A stretch of 64,000 nucleotides of DNA, from the NCBI GenBank assembly GCA_947631925.1, contig CANRNE010000003.1, positions 47,674 to 111,673 of the forward strand, read 5' to 3'. This document shows, piece after piece, positions 1-9,386 of the stretch. The notes beneath the pieces are model-generated. The model was not told the DNA's origin. It did no database searches and saw only the letters and a list, made by a program, of their open reading frames with translations. This DNA comes from an uncultured Clostridia bacterium (GTDB lineage: Bacteria; Bacillota; Clostridia; Christensenellales; Borkfalkiaceae). The position numbers and the translations under genes are program-made. How positions within the stretch are numbered: position 1 is the first letter of the stretch; every line of letters starts with the position of its first letter.

Positions 1-1
1 C

Positions 2-802
2 GCCATGAAAGAGGCGAATTTGCACAGAAATTCCCTGCTCATCGCCTTCGGCGGCGGGGTAGTCGGCGACCTCGGCGGCCTCGCGGCAGGGCTCTACATG
101 CGGGGCATCGACTGCATTCAAGTCCCCACCACCCTGCTTGCACAGGTGGACAGTTCGGTGGGCGGCAAGACGGCAATCGACTTCGGCGGCGTGAAAAATC
201 TCATCGGCGTCTTCCATCAGCCCGTCCGCGTCTTCATCGATCCTCGCTTCTTAAACACCCTTCCCGAACGGGAAATCGTGTGCGGATTGGGGGAAATCGT
301 CAAATACGGCGCCCTCAGCGGGGACATTTTCGACAGACTTGTCGCTTGTCCGAATTTACACGACGCAGCATTTCTCGCGAGTCTCGTTCCCGCCTGTGTT
401 GCGTATAAGGCGGCAGTCGTCCGCCGCGACCCCGAAGAGAGGGGAGAGCGCAAATGCCTCAACCTCGGACACACGACGGGGCATGCCGTAGAGCTCTCTT
501 TGGGGACCTATTCGCACGGCGCGTGCGTGCTCATCGGGATGTTCTATGAGGCGCGCCTCTCCGCAAAATTCTGCGTGGACGCGGATTTCGACTATCTCTC
601 CCGTCTGGAAACCCTCGTGCGCGCTGCCGCCGACTTCGACCCCGCGGCTGTCGATGCGGCATCTTGTGCAGAGCTCGCGCGGTCGGACAAGAAGAACACG
701 CACCGCGACGCCGTCACCCTCATCGTTCCGATAAGGCGGGGGGAATGGCGGCTCCTCGAGCTCCAAACGGAGCGCTACCGCGCCGCGCTTGCGGAGATTT
801 GA
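2..802 (+). CDS. aroB: 3-dehydroquinate synthase, 5' end missing
   Basis: Converts DAHP to 3-dehydroquinate, the second step of the shikimate pathway, in the cytoplasm using NAD and a divalent metal. About 266 residues are present against roughly 350 in the family, so some 85-90 N-terminal residues lie outside the window and the first ATG here is internal. Visible are the NAD-binding GGGVVGD, the PTTLLAQVDSSVGGKT block, and the metal ligands Glu in GLGEIVKYG, His in LGHTTGHAVE and His in YSHG. It is followed 4 bases later by aroE and is probably translated as part of the same aro operon. Confidence 0.95.
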   Translation, partial: AMKEANLHRNSLLIAFGGGVVGDLGGLAAGLYMRGIDCIQVPTTLLAQVDSSVGGKTAIDFGGVKNLIGVFHQPVRVFIDPRFLNTLPEREIVCGLGEIVKYGALSGDIFDRLVACPNLHDAAFLASLVPACVAYKAAVVRRDPEERGERKCLNLGHTTGHAVELSLGTYSHGACVLIGMFYEARLSAKFCVDADFDYLSRLETLVRAAADFDPAAVDAASCAELARSDKKNTHRDAVTLIVPIRRGEWRLLELQTERYRAALAEI

Positions 803-806
803 TATC

Positions 807-1631
807 ATGATTCGCCTTGCAGTCATCGGCAAAGACGTGTCCCAATCGGACAGTCCCGCCATCCACAACTTCATTCTTCGCCGCTTCCACGCGGAACACA
901 GCTACGAAAAGGTCAGCATTCCGCCCCAATTGTTCCCCTCCGAGGCGGAGAAGCTCTTTTTCCGCTACGACGGCTTCAACGTCACCATCCCCTTCAAACA
1001 GGAGATAATTCCCTACCTCAAAGAACTCATCGGGGACGCAAAGGACTTCGGCGCGGTGAATACCGTCGTCACGGCGTCCCGCACGGGGCACAATACGGAC
1101 GGCGGCGGCTTTCTGCTCATGCTGAAAAACGCAAAAATTCCCGCGGAGGGGAGCGTTCTCGTGCTCGGCGCGGGCGGCGCGGGCAGGAGCTGTATCAAAA
1201 AACTGTGCGGCGCGGGCGCCCAAGTCTTCGTCTATGAACGGGACAGCGCGCGTCTTGCGGCGGTTTTTGACGAATTGGGCGGCTTCATCCCCCTCGAACG
1301 GGTGCCGAAGACGCATTTCGACCTCATTCTGAACTGCACGGGCGTCGGCATGCACGACACGGCGGGCAGGCTCCCCTGCGTGCGCTTCGAGGAGGGGGAG
1401 GGAACCTGCGAGCCGCTGCTGGCGAAGTGCGGCAGGGCGGTGGACCTCATCTACGTCCCGAAGAAATCGGAATTTCTGCGCGTCGCCGAAGGGTACAAAA
1501 AGCCCATTTTGAGCGGCGGGGCAATGCTGTTCTATCAGGCATATCTGTCGGATTGCATCTATTTGGGCATTCCCGCAGACGCCGAAGAGGCGGGAAAACT
1601 TTATCGGAAATACACGGAGGAAGCGTCATGA
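807..1631 (+). CDS. aroE: Shikimate dehydrogenase
   Basis: Reduces 3-dehydroshikimate to shikimate with NADPH. The 274-residue protein has the substrate-binding SDSPAIHN motif near the N terminus, the catalytic-lysine motif FNVTIPFK, NTDGGG and the Rossmann loop GAGGAG. I chose ATG at 807 because it begins the conserved MIRLAVIG strand; an upstream in-frame TTG at 789 would overlap aroB. The stop overlaps the aroQ start (ATGA), so the two are translationally coupled. Confidence 0.95.
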   Translation: MIRLAVIGKDVSQSDSPAIHNFILRRFHAEHSYEKVSIPPQLFPSEAEKLFFRYDGFNVTIPFKQEIIPYLKELIGDAKDFGAVNTVVTASRTGHNTDGGGFLLMLKNAKIPAEGSVLVLGAGGAGRSCIKKLCGAGAQVFVYERDSARLAAVFDELGGFIPLERVPKTHFDLILNCTGVGMHDTAGRLPCVRFEEGEGTCEPLLAKCGRAVDLIYVPKKSEFLRVAEGYKKPILSGGAMLFYQAYLSDCIYLGIPADAEEAGKLYRKYTEEAS

Positions 1632-2050
1632 ACATTCTCATCGTCAACGGAGTCAATCTCAACCTCACGGGCAGGCGCGAACAGTCCGTCTACGGCGCAC
1701 GCACGCTCGACGAAATCAATAATTCCCTCAAAACTTACGCGGCGGCGCGCGGACACGAAGTTGCCTTCTTCACGAGCAACCTCGAGGGGGAACTCTGCAC
1801 CGCCATCCAAGAGGCGGAGGGCAAATACGACGGCATCGTCCTCAACGCGGGCGCCTATTCGCACTATTCGTACGCCATCCGCGACGCCATCGCCGCCGTC
1901 ACCGTTCCCGTCGTCGAAGTCCACATGAGCAACGTGCACGCGCGCGAGGACTTCCGCAAGACATCCGTCCTCACCGCCGTTTGCAAGGGGGAGATTCTCG
2001 GCTTCGGCGAGGACAGCTATCGGCTCGCACTGGAGAGCTTTTTCGCATGA
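1628..2050 (+). CDS. aroQ: 3-dehydroquinate dehydratase, type II
   Basis: Dehydrates 3-dehydroquinate to 3-dehydroshikimate. At 140 residues it is the usual size of the small dodecameric type II enzyme, unrelated to the type I AroD. Diagnostic segments are NGVNLNLTGRRE with the catalytic loop, NAGAYSHYS, and VEVHMSNVHAREDFR near the C terminus. It overlaps aroE upstream and aroK downstream by 4 bases each (ATGA), typical of a tightly coupled operon. Confidence 0.95.
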   Translation: MNILIVNGVNLNLTGRREQSVYGARTLDEINNSLKTYAAARGHEVAFFTSNLEGELCTAIQEAEGKYDGIVLNAGAYSHYSYAIRDAIAAVTVPVVEVHMSNVHAREDFRKTSVLTAVCKGEILGFGEDSYRLALESFFA

Positions 2051-2538
2051 AAATTGTTCTCTGCGGCATGCCCGGGGCGGGAAAATCGACGGTGGGAAGA
2101 CTGCTCGCCGCCAACCTTCGGCTGCGCTTCGAGGATACCGACGCGCGGATTGAACAGGACTTCGGGCCTATTCCCCGCATCTTTGCGGAGCGCGGGGAAG
2201 AGGGGTTCCGCGCCATCGAGACGGAGACGCTCAGACGCCTTCTCGAGGAAGACGGATTTGTGCTTGCGACGGGGGGCGGCATCGTCACGCGGGAGGAAAA
2301 CCGTGCGCTCCTGAAAGGGGAGAAGACGGTTTGGCTGGATGCCTCCGTGGAGACGCTTTGTTCCCGTCTCGAAGGCGACAACACGCGCCCCCTGCTCCAA
2401 GGAGGGCTCCGCGAACGGCTTTTGGCGCTCCAAGCGGCACGCGGCAGCCTGTATGCCGAAGTCGGCAGGCGGATAGCGACGGACGGGCTTTCCCCGCAGG
2501 AAGTCGTCCGCATTTTGCAAGAGGAGATACTCGGATGA
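2047..2538 (+). CDS. aroK: Shikimate kinase
   Basis: Phosphorylates shikimate with ATP. The 163-residue protein has Walker A GMPGAGKST, the DTDARIE shikimate-binding motif, the substrate arginine in GFRAIE, the ATGGGIV loop and the lid motif TRPLL, so all key residues of a genuine shikimate kinase are present. This matters because a second, divergent kinase domain of this family is fused to GltX at 48983 and lacks several of them. It overlaps aroQ and the next gene by ATGA junctions. Confidence 0.95.
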   Translation: MKIVLCGMPGAGKSTVGRLLAANLRLRFEDTDARIEQDFGPIPRIFAERGEEGFRAIETETLRRLLEEDGFVLATGGGIVTREENRALLKGEKTVWLDASVETLCSRLEGDNTRPLLQGGLRERLLALQAARGSLYAEVGRRIATDGLSPQEVVRILQEEILG

Positions 2539-3233
2539 AATACGCACTCGTCACGGGCGGAGCACGGGGAATAGGCCTTGCCACGGCGAAACTTCTTTCA
2601 GAGCACGGCTACACGGTCACGGCGACCTATTGCCACAGCGAAGAGGACGCCGCGCGCGCCAAAGATTTGCTCCCCGAAGTCAATTTTTTGCGTGCGGACT
2701 GCGCGAAAGAGGGGGAAGTCAAAGAGGTTTTAGAGGAAATGCCCGCCCTCGACCTTCTCGTCGCCAATGCGGGCGTCGACGGCTTTGCGCAGGTGCAGGA
2801 CGTCTCCGAAGAGGAATATCGCCGCATCATGGACACCAACTTCGGCGGCGTTTTGTTCTGCTGCAAGCATGCGGTAAAAAAGCTTATCGCGCGCTGCGGC
2901 GCCATCGTCACCATAGCCTCCATCTTCGGCGAGAGAGGGGGGAGCTGTGAGAGCGTGTATTCTGCCTCGAAGGGCGCGGTCATTGCATTCACAAAGGCGC
3001 TCGCAAAGGAGCTCGCCCCGTCCTGTGTCACCGTAAACTGCGTCAGCCCCGGCGCCGTGGATACCGCCATGAACGCAAGGCTCAAGGAAAGGGAGAAAAG
3101 AGAGTTGGAGAGCGAAATCCCGCTCGGCCGCATGGGGACGGCGGAGGAAGTCGCCGCCGCCATTTTGTTCCTCGCCGAAAACCGCTATATCACCGGACAG
3201 ATTTTGGGAATAAACGGCGGCTGGGACCTTTGA
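2535..3233 (+). CDS. Short-chain dehydrogenase/reductase, FabG-like
   Basis: An NAD(P)-dependent oxidoreductase of the classical SDR family, 232 residues. The cofactor loop TGGARGIG is at the N terminus, NAG in the central sheet, the catalytic YSASK motif and an NGGWDL C terminus as in 3-oxoacyl-ACP reductases. It overlaps aroK by 4 bases and is the last gene before a terminator, so it is co-transcribed with the aro genes. No fatty-acid genes are nearby, so a FabG role is uncertain and the substrate is unknown. Confidence 0.85.
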   Translation: MKYALVTGGARGIGLATAKLLSEHGYTVTATYCHSEEDAARAKDLLPEVNFLRADCAKEGEVKEVLEEMPALDLLVANAGVDGFAQVQDVSEEEYRRIMDTNFGGVLFCCKHAVKKLIARCGAIVTIASIFGERGGSCESVYSASKGAVIAFTKALAKELAPSCVTVNCVSPGAVDTAMNARLKEREKRELESEIPLGRMGTAEEVAAAILFLAENRYITGQILGINGGWDL

Positions 3234-3250
3234 AATTTGATATTTTTGAA

Positions 3251-3280
3251 TTTTGCAAAGTACTATGTCAGACATAAATC
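3251..3280. repeat. Dispersed palindromic repeat, copy 1 (degenerate)
   Basis: Shares the TTTTGC lead-in and the GTACTATGTCA / ACATAA elements with the copies at 20019, 54397 and 59525. This is the weakest copy. It begins 17 bases after the SDR stop and runs into the operon terminator. Confidence 0.55.
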
Positions 3281-3301
3281 CCACATTTTGCGGGATTTTT
3301 T
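3276..3301 (+). terminator. Intrinsic terminator of the aro operon
   Basis: Inverted repeat AAATCCC (3276-3282) and GGGATTT (3292-3298) with a 9-base loop, followed by T residues. It lies downstream of the SDR gene. Confidence 0.7.
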
Positions 3302-3368
3302 GCTAATTTGGGAAAACTTTATCTGTAAAAAAAGGAGTTTTCGACTTTTTTGCGTAAATAAATCTGTG

Positions 3369-4373
3369 ATGAAACACGAATCGATGAAGCAAAAGACCTA
3401 CGAGAAAGAGGCGGCGTTTCTTTCGCCCTATGCCATGCGCTCGGAACTTTCCCGCGGCAGACTTCGCCCCGAGGAGCCCTGTTCCATGCGCACGGACTTT
3501 CAACGCGACAGGGACCGCATCATCTACTCGAAATCCTTCCTGCGGCTGAAGAACAAGACGCAGGTCTTTTTCGCGCCCGACGGCGACCACTACATGTCCC
3601 GCCTGACGCACACCCTCGACGTATGCCAGATTGCCCGTTCCATCGCCCGCTGTCTCTCCCTCAACGAGGACCTCGCGGAGGCAATCGCGCTCGGGCACGA
3701 CCTTGGCCATACGCCCTTCGGGCACATCGGGGAACGGGTGCTCAACCGTCTCTGTCCCACGGGCTTCCGCCATTCGGAGCAGTCGCTGCGCGTCGTCGAC
3801 TGTCTCGAAAAGGACGGCGCGGGATTAAATCTCACCTATGAGGTGCGGGACGGCATTCTCAACCATCCCAAGAGCGGGAATCCCTGCACGCTCGAGGGCG
3901 TCGCAGTCTCCCTTGCCGACCGCATTGCCTACATCAACCACGACATCGAGGATGCCATCCGTGCGGGAATCATCCGCGCGGACGAGCTCCCCAAGCGCCC
4001 CGTAAAGCTGTTCGGGCCCGACACCTCGGAGCGCATCAACACGGCGATTACCGATATCGTCGAAGTGTCCGAGGGACAGCCCTTCGTGCGCATGTCGGAC
4101 GAGAGGCGGGAGGCGCTCGACGAACTGCGCGCCTTCATGTTCGAGCGCGTCTACGAACACGCCAATGTGCTCATACAGGACAGTGCGGACCGTATGCTCG
4201 AGGCGCTGTATACATACTTTCTCAAGCGTCCCGAGGAGCTCCCCGCCCAGTATGCGTCTACGGCGCAGACCGACGTGCCCCGCGCCGTGTGCGACTATCT
4301 CTCTTCGATGTCCGACCGCTATGCCATCAACGTGTTCCGCACGCTCTATGTGCCGCGGGAGGGGAGCGTATGA
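3369..4373 (+). CDS. dgt: dGTP triphosphohydrolase-like HD-domain protein
   Basis: Hydrolyses deoxynucleoside triphosphates to nucleoside and triphosphate (dGTPase family). The 334-residue protein carries the HD-domain metal ligands: His in RLTHTLDVCQIARS, the HD pair in GHDLGHTPFGH, and a later Asp in SLADRIAY. The start is uncertain: ATG 3369 and ATG 3384 are both possible, and the purine-rich AAAGGAG at 3331-3337 is too far from either. The stop overlaps dnaG by 4 bases; dgt directly before dnaG-sigA is common in Clostridia. Confidence 0.88.
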   Translation: MKHESMKQKTYEKEAAFLSPYAMRSELSRGRLRPEEPCSMRTDFQRDRDRIIYSKSFLRLKNKTQVFFAPDGDHYMSRLTHTLDVCQIARSIARCLSLNEDLAEAIALGHDLGHTPFGHIGERVLNRLCPTGFRHSEQSLRVVDCLEKDGAGLNLTYEVRDGILNHPKSGNPCTLEGVAVSLADRIAYINHDIEDAIRAGIIRADELPKRPVKLFGPDTSERINTAITDIVEVSEGQPFVRMSDERREALDELRAFMFERVYEHANVLIQDSADRMLEALYTYFLKRPEELPAQYASTAQTDVPRAVCDYLSSMSDRYAINVFRTLYVPREGSV

Positions 4374-6148
4374 GAAAGGAAGGCGAATTCGGCGAATTCA
4401 TCCGCGTCCTCAAGGAGAAGTGCGACCTCGTCGAGATCATCGGCTCCTACATCAAGCTCGAGCGCCGCGGATATCAATACTGGGCATGCTGTCCCTTCCA
4501 TCACGAAAAGACGCCGTCCTTTGCCGTCAATGCCGCCGACCGGTACTACCACTGCTTCGGATGCGGCGCCTCGGGGGACGTCATCGGCTTCGTGAAGGCG
4601 TACGAAAACGTCGATTTCAATCAGGCCGTCCAAATTCTCGCCGCCCGCGCGGGTCTCGAGGTTCCCGCCTATGACGACCGTGCCGCCGAGGAAGCGGCCA
4701 TCAAAAAGCGCAAGCGGGACAGGCTCTCCGCCCTCATGCGGGACGCGGCGCGCTTCTATCTCAACAATCTCGGCTCGGACAGGGCCGCTCTGCACAACGA
4801 ATATCTCGCAAAGCGGGGGATTAGCGGCTCCACGGTGCGGAAATTCGGGCTGGGCGCCTCCCTCGACTTCGTGGGACTGCCTGCCTATCTCCTTGCACAG
4901 GGCTACACGCCCGAGGAATGCACGGACAGCGGCGCCTGTACGCGCACCGAAGAGGGGAAACTCATCGACGCCGAGGGCGGTCGGCTCATCATTCCCGTCA
5001 TCAATGCGATGGACGAAGTCGTCGCATTCGGGGGAAGGGTGCTAAAGCCCACCGACCACGCAAAGTATAAGAACACCCGTGAGACGATGCTCTTCGACAA
5101 GAGCAAAAATCTCTACAATATCAACCTCGTCAAGAAGGAAAAGCGGGCGGGCGGACTTCCCTACCTCATCATGGTGGAGGGATATATGGACGTCATCTCA
5201 CTCTGGCAGGCGGGATTCCGCTGTGTCGTCGCGAGCATGGGCACCTCGCTCACCAAGGAGCAGGCGCGCCTCGCCAAGCGGTACAGCGAGCGGGTCTTTA
5301 TCAGCTACGACGGGGATTTTGCGGGGCAGAAAGCCAATCTGCGCGGCCTCGACATCTTCCGCGACGAGGGGATTAAGGTGCGCGTCGTGCCCCTTCCCGA
5401 GGGGCTGGATCCCGACGACGTCGTCAAACAGCAGGGCGCGGCGGGGTATCAGAGCTGTCTCGATGCCGCCATGCCGCTCATCGATTTCCGGCTGCTCTCC
5501 GTCAAGAGGAAATACGACCTCACGCGCACGGACGACCGCCGCGAATTCGTCAAGGAGGCGCTTCCCATCCTCAAAGAGGCGGAGAGCGAGGCGGAGCGGG
5601 AGGAGCTCGTCTCCAAACTTGCCGCAGATTCCGGCATCAGCAAGTCTGCGATTTTGCGCGACCTCGACAGCGCGCCTTCCCGTCCGCAGGAAGTCGTTCC
5701 CGCACGGGACAAGCCCCAAAGGGCGGCTTCGGACGGCGTCACGAAGGCGGCGCGCTTCGTCCTTGCGGCATGCCTTCTCTCCAAGCCGTACGCAACAGAT
5801 TGCAATCTCGCCGCATATGATTTTTCCGATGAGGCGCACAAGACGATTGCGGCGTTTATCACGGAGGGGAGAAGGAGCGGCTCTCTTCGCCCGAGCGGGC
5901 TGTTTGACGTCATGCCGACGGAAGGGGAGCTCTCGGAGGTCCTCAACCTCGACTACGGGGACAATCTCGACGGGGAGGCCGCGGCGCGCTATTTTGCCGA
6001 TTGTCTCGCCGTTCTCGAACGGGCGGGGATAGAGGCCAAGCGGGAGGACGCCTTGAAGCGGTACGCTTCGGCGTCGTCGGATGCGGAGCGGCGGGAACTT
6101 CTGCTTCTCGTCAACGAATGCAACAAGAAACTCAACAGGAAGAATTAA
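4370..6148 (+). CDS. dnaG: DNA primase
   Basis: Makes RNA primers for DNA replication at the fork with DnaB helicase. The 592-residue protein has the CHC2-type zinc ribbon (C41, H44, C62, C65 in CCPFHH...YHCFGCG), the RNA-polymerase-like core, and the Toprim domain with VEGYMDVI and the acidic YDGDFAG motif. ATG 4370 is chosen because it overlaps the dgt stop and gives the family N terminus. It is followed 13 bases later by sigA, the conserved macromolecular-synthesis arrangement. Confidence 0.96.
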   Translation: MRKEGEFGEFIRVLKEKCDLVEIIGSYIKLERRGYQYWACCPFHHEKTPSFAVNAADRYYHCFGCGASGDVIGFVKAYENVDFNQAVQILAARAGLEVPAYDDRAAEEAAIKKRKRDRLSALMRDAARFYLNNLGSDRAALHNEYLAKRGISGSTVRKFGLGASLDFVGLPAYLLAQGYTPEECTDSGACTRTEEGKLIDAEGGRLIIPVINAMDEVVAFGGRVLKPTDHAKYKNTRETMLFDKSKNLYNINLVKKEKRAGGLPYLIMVEGYMDVISLWQAGFRCVVASMGTSLTKEQARLAKRYSERVFISYDGDFAGQKANLRGLDIFRDEGIKVRVVPLPEGLDPDDVVKQQGAAGYQSCLDAAMPLIDFRLLSVKRKYDLTRTDDRREFVKEALPILKEAESEAEREELVSKLAADSGISKSAILRDLDSAPSRPQEVVPARDKPQRAASDGVTKAARFVLAACLLSKPYATDCNLAAYDFSDEAHKTIAAFITEGRRSGSLRPSGLFDVMPTEGELSEVLNLDYGDNLDGEAAARYFADCLAVLERAGIEAKREDALKRYASASSDAERRELLLLVNECNKKLNRKN

Positions 6149-6161
6149 ATCGGAGGAAAGC

Positions 6162-7217
6162 ATGGTCGTAACCGAACAAAAACTCAATGAGCTCATCGAG
6201 CAGATTGCTTCCGAATACAAGATGAAGGGGAGCGTCTCCACCAACGCCCTCTGCGACGCGCTGGAAAAATACGACCTCACGCCGCAGCAGATTGAACAGG
6301 TCTATAAAGCTCTGCCCGAGATGGGCGTGGCCATCTACGACGAGGACGAGCGCGACAAGGAGCTCTTCGAACAGGCGCTCTCGGACATCGGGCTCGACGA
6401 CCCCGTCAAGATGTACCTCAAAGACATCGGCAGGGTGCCCCTTCTCTCCACGGAGGAGGAGATAGAACTCGCCCGCAGAATGCAGGAGGGGGACGAGTCG
6501 GCGAAAATCAGGCTCTCCGAGGCCAATCTCCGCCTCGTCGTCTCCATTGCCAAGCGCTATGTCGGCCGCGGCATGCTCTTTCTCGACCTCATTCAGGAGG
6601 GCAACCTCGGCCTCATGAAGGCGGTGGAGAAATTCGACTACCAGAAGGGATTCAAGTTCTCGACGTATGCGACTTGGTGGATTCGCCAGAGCATCACCCG
6701 CGCCATCGCCGATCAGGCGAGGACCATCCGCATTCCCGTCCACATGGTGGAGACCATCAACAAGCTCACCCGCATCTCCCGCATGCTTTTGCAGGAAAAC
6801 GGCAGAGAACCCACGCCGGAGGAAATTGCCGAGGCGATGGGAATTGACGTCGCCCGCGTCATGGAGATTCAGAAGATAGCGCAGGACCCCGTCTCCCTCG
6901 AGACGCCCATCGGCGAGGAGGAGGACTCCCACCTCGGCGACTTCATCGAGGACGACAAGACGCAGACCCCGGGGGACAGCGTCACCTCCATCATGCTCAA
7001 AGAACAGCTCCTCGGCGTGCTCGACACCCTCACCCCCCGCGAGGAGAAGGTGCTCCGCCTGCGCTACGGCATTGACGACGGCAAGCCCCGCACCCTCGAA
7101 GAGGTCGGGAAAGAATTCAACGTCACGCGTGAACGCATTCGCCAAATCGAGGCAAAGGCGCTCCGCAAACTGCGCCATCCCTCGCGGAGCAAGCGCCTTC
7201 GCGATTTCCTCAACTGA
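6162..7217 (+). CDS. sigA: RNA polymerase primary sigma factor (sigma-A/RpoD)
   Basis: The housekeeping sigma factor of 351 residues. Region 1.1-like N terminus, region 2 with the [20 protein letters not shown] core and -10-melting tryptophans, region 3, and region 4.2 with the helix-turn-helix [23 protein letters not shown] ribosome binding site at 6152-6156 fixes ATG 6162. The TTGACA/TATAAT promoters seen elsewhere in the window match what this factor recognises. The stop overlaps trmK. Confidence 0.97.
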   Translation: MVVTEQKLNELIEQIASEYKMKGSVSTNALCDALEKYDLTPQQIEQVYKALPEMGVAIYDEDERDKELFEQALSDIGLDDPVKMYLKDIGRVPLLSTEEEIELARRMQEGDESAKIRLSEANLRLVVSIAKRYVGRGMLFLDLIQEGNLGLMKAVEKFDYQKGFKFSTYATWWIRQSITRAIADQARTIRIPVHMVETINKLTRISRMLLQENGREPTPEEIAEAMGIDVARVMEIQKIAQDPVSLETPIGEEEDSHLGDFIEDDKTQTPGDSVTSIMLKEQLLGVLDTLTPREEKVLRLRYGIDDGKPRTLEEVGKEFNVTRERIRQIEAKALRKLRHPSRSKRLRDFLN

Positions 7218-7888
7218 TGACGGAGCGAATCGCAAGCATTGTCGCCATGCTCCCCGCCTGCCGCGTGTTTGCGGACATCGGCTGTGACCACGGCTACATG
7301 ACGCAGTACATGTTGCGCCACGGGCTGTGCGAGCGGGCGTATCTCTCGGATATCAGCGCAAAAAGTTTGGAAAAGGCAAAAAAACTTCTCGCAGAGGAGA
7401 TTGCCGCGGGGCGCTGTATTCCCATCGTCGCAGACGGCCTCGAGGGCCTGCCCGAGCCGTGCGACTTTGTCCTCATTGCGGGAATGGGGGGAGAGGAGAT
7501 TGTCTCCATCCTCGAAAAATTTCCGCTCCCGCCGCATTTTTTGCTGCAACCGATGAAAAACAGCGAAAAAGTCCGCCGCTATCTCGTCTCCGCGGGCGCC
7601 CGCATCGAGCGGGATTTCACCTTCTCGGAGGCAAACCGCTACTATGACGCCATTCTCGGCGCCGCCATGGGGGGAAGCGACTATTCCGAACGAGAACTTA
7701 AATACGGGCGGGACAACCTCTCGGGCAAATCCGTGCCCTTTTTGATGCAGATGCGGGAAGAACTTGCCAAGACGCAGGCCCGTCTCGCCGAAAATCTCGG
7801 CCCGTCGAGCAGAGAGAAACTCGGGCGGCGCATGCGGGAATACGAGGAGATTATCCATGAAGTTGAAGGAATTATACGAAATGATTGA
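7217..7888 (+). CDS. trmK: tRNA (adenine-22-N1)-methyltransferase
   Basis: Class I SAM-dependent methyltransferase that methylates A22 in the D-loop of tRNA (TrmK/YqfN family), 223 residues. The SAM-binding motif DIGCDHGYMTQYML is near the N terminus and the IAGMGGEEI segment follows, both typical of this family. The start codon shares its A with the sigA stop. The sigA-trmK-NIF3 order is conserved in Bacillota and supports the call. Confidence 0.9.
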   Translation: MTERIASIVAMLPACRVFADIGCDHGYMTQYMLRHGLCERAYLSDISAKSLEKAKKLLAEEIAAGRCIPIVADGLEGLPEPCDFVLIAGMGGEEIVSILEKFPLPPHFLLQPMKNSEKVRRYLVSAGARIERDFTFSEANRYYDAILGAAMGGSDYSERELKYGRDNLSGKSVPFLMQMREELAKTQARLAENLGPSSREKLGRRMREYEEIIHEVEGIIRND

Positions 7889-8627
7889 CGGCTATGCGCC
7901 CTTTGCGCTCTCCAAGGAGTACATCGCGCGCGGCGCCTATGACAACAGCGGACTTCTGATTGACTGCGGCGGGGATATCCGCGGCGTGCTCTTCTCCCTC
8001 GACCTCTCGGCTCGCGCCGTGACGGAGGCAAAGAGGACGGGGTGCAATGCCATCGTCACCCATCATCCCGCCATCTGGTCGGCGCTCAAACGAATTACCT
8101 TCGATGAGACGCCCGACCTCGCCCTCCTCATTTCGGAGAAAATTTCCGTCATCTCCGCCCATCTCAATCTCGACGCGGCGGAGGGCGGCATCGATGACTG
8201 CCTCATGCGCGGCCTCGGCGGGAATGCCCCGCTTGCCGTCATGGAGGAGCTCGCGGGCGGCGGCTACGGAAGGGTGTATGAACGCGCCCCCGTCTCCCTC
8301 GAAGAATTTGTACAAGAGGCGGAGAAGACCTTCTCCACAAAGCGCATCATATGTTATGGAACAAACCCCGTCAAACGGGTCGCAAGTTTTTGCGGCGGGG
8401 GATTTACCGAGAGCGCGCTCTCCTTTGCCCTTGAAAACGGGGCGGACACGCTCGTCTCGTCGGACGGAAAGCATCATCTCATCGCGGAAGCGGTGGAGCG
8501 CGGCCTCAACGTCGTCCTGCTCACCCATTACGCATCGGAGGCGTACGGCTTTTCCAAGTTCTTCCGCAGGGTGCAAGAATCCGTCGATGTTCCCTGCACG
8601 CTCTTTGTCGACGAAAATCTTTTGTAA
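7857..8627 (+). CDS. NIF3-family (YqfO-like) dinuclear metal-binding protein
   Basis: A 256-residue member of the NIF3/GTP-cyclohydrolase-I-type-2 family. The metal ligands are visible as the HHP motif in VTHHPAIW, HLNLDAAEGGID, and the C-terminal THYASE. The biochemical role of the family is unsettled; annotation as a GTP cyclohydrolase is often transferred without proof. It overlaps trmK by 32 bases and lies in the conserved sigA-trmK-NIF3-zinc-ribbon block. Confidence 0.85.
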   Translation: MKLKELYEMIDGYAPFALSKEYIARGAYDNSGLLIDCGGDIRGVLFSLDLSARAVTEAKRTGCNAIVTHHPAIWSALKRITFDETPDLALLISEKISVISAHLNLDAAEGGIDDCLMRGLGGNAPLAVMEELAGGGYGRVYERAPVSLEEFVQEAEKTFSTKRIICYGTNPVKRVASFCGGGFTESALSFALENGADTLVSSDGKHHLIAEAVERGLNVVLLTHYASEAYGFSKFFRRVQESVDVPCTLFVDENLL

Positions 8628-8652
8628 AAAATCATCAAGGTGGTAATATAGA

Positions 8653-9354
8653 ATGCCCATTTCCAAGGAATTGCTCGAATATCAGAAAGTGGATGAACGG
8701 CTTCGCAGAATCGAACAGGAGATGGCTGCGAGCGAGGAACGCAAGAAGTATGTACAGGCAAAGAAGTTCATGGAGGCCGCGAGAGAACGTCTCGAGGCAC
8801 AGGACAGGCATGCCGTAGAGCTCAAAGCGATGCGCGAGGAGCTCATCCGCCGTGTGGACGATACGACGAAGGCAATCGCGGAGTACAACGACCTCGACGA
8901 AATGCTCGAAGAGAGCGGCGGCGACCTCTCCTTCTACAAGAAGAACGCACAGGCGCTTGCGGAGCGCCTCCGCGCCATCAAAGCCGACCTCAACGCCCTC
9001 ATCGCAGAGATTACCCGCGCGAGCGAGGAGTATGAAAAATTCAAGAAGCAGACCATCGCAATGCAGCGCCAGTACAAGGAATACAGCGAGAAATTCAAGG
9101 CGCTGCGCAATTCCCGTGCGGACGAAGTGCGCGAAATCAACGCGCAGCTCGCCGCCCTTGCGGAGAAAATCGACCCCGCCATCATCGAGCGCTATCAGTC
9201 CAAGCGCAAGGAGCGCATCTTCCCCGTCATCGTCCCGCTCAACAACTGGATGTGCATGTGCGGCATGGAACTTCCGCTGTTGCACCAGAGCGAACTGGCG
9301 GGCGGGAACATGATTGAATGCGAACACTGCCACCGCATCATCTATAAGCCCTGA
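8653..9354 (+). CDS. Coiled-coil protein with C-terminal C4 zinc ribbon
   Basis: A 233-residue protein with a long heptad-rich coiled coil over about residues 1-185 and a C-terminal four-cysteine ribbon (CMCG...CEHC), matching the family of C4-type zinc-ribbon proteins usually found next to NIF3 genes. AAGGTGG at 8637-8643 precedes ATG 8653. The molecular role is not established; the domain layout suggests nucleic-acid or protein scaffolding. Confidence 0.8.
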   Translation: MPISKELLEYQKVDERLRRIEQEMAASEERKKYVQAKKFMEAARERLEAQDRHAVELKAMREELIRRVDDTTKAIAEYNDLDEMLEESGGDLSFYKKNAQALAERLRAIKADLNALIAEITRASEEYEKFKKQTIAMQRQYKEYSEKFKALRNSRADEVREINAQLAALAEKIDPAIIERYQSKRKERIFPVIVPLNNWMCMCGMELPLLHQSELAGGNMIECEHCHRIIYKP

Positions 9355-9386
9355 ACGGGGGCGCCGCGGGCTGCATACCATGAGAT

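Noticed and set aside
2535..3233. Calling the SDR gene fabG
   Set aside because: Motifs fit FabG, but the gene is embedded in the shikimate operon with no other fatty-acid genes; the substrate cannot be inferred.
9355..9386. Small RNA gene between the zinc-ribbon gene and alr
   Set aside because: Only 32 bases, with no promoter or hairpin.
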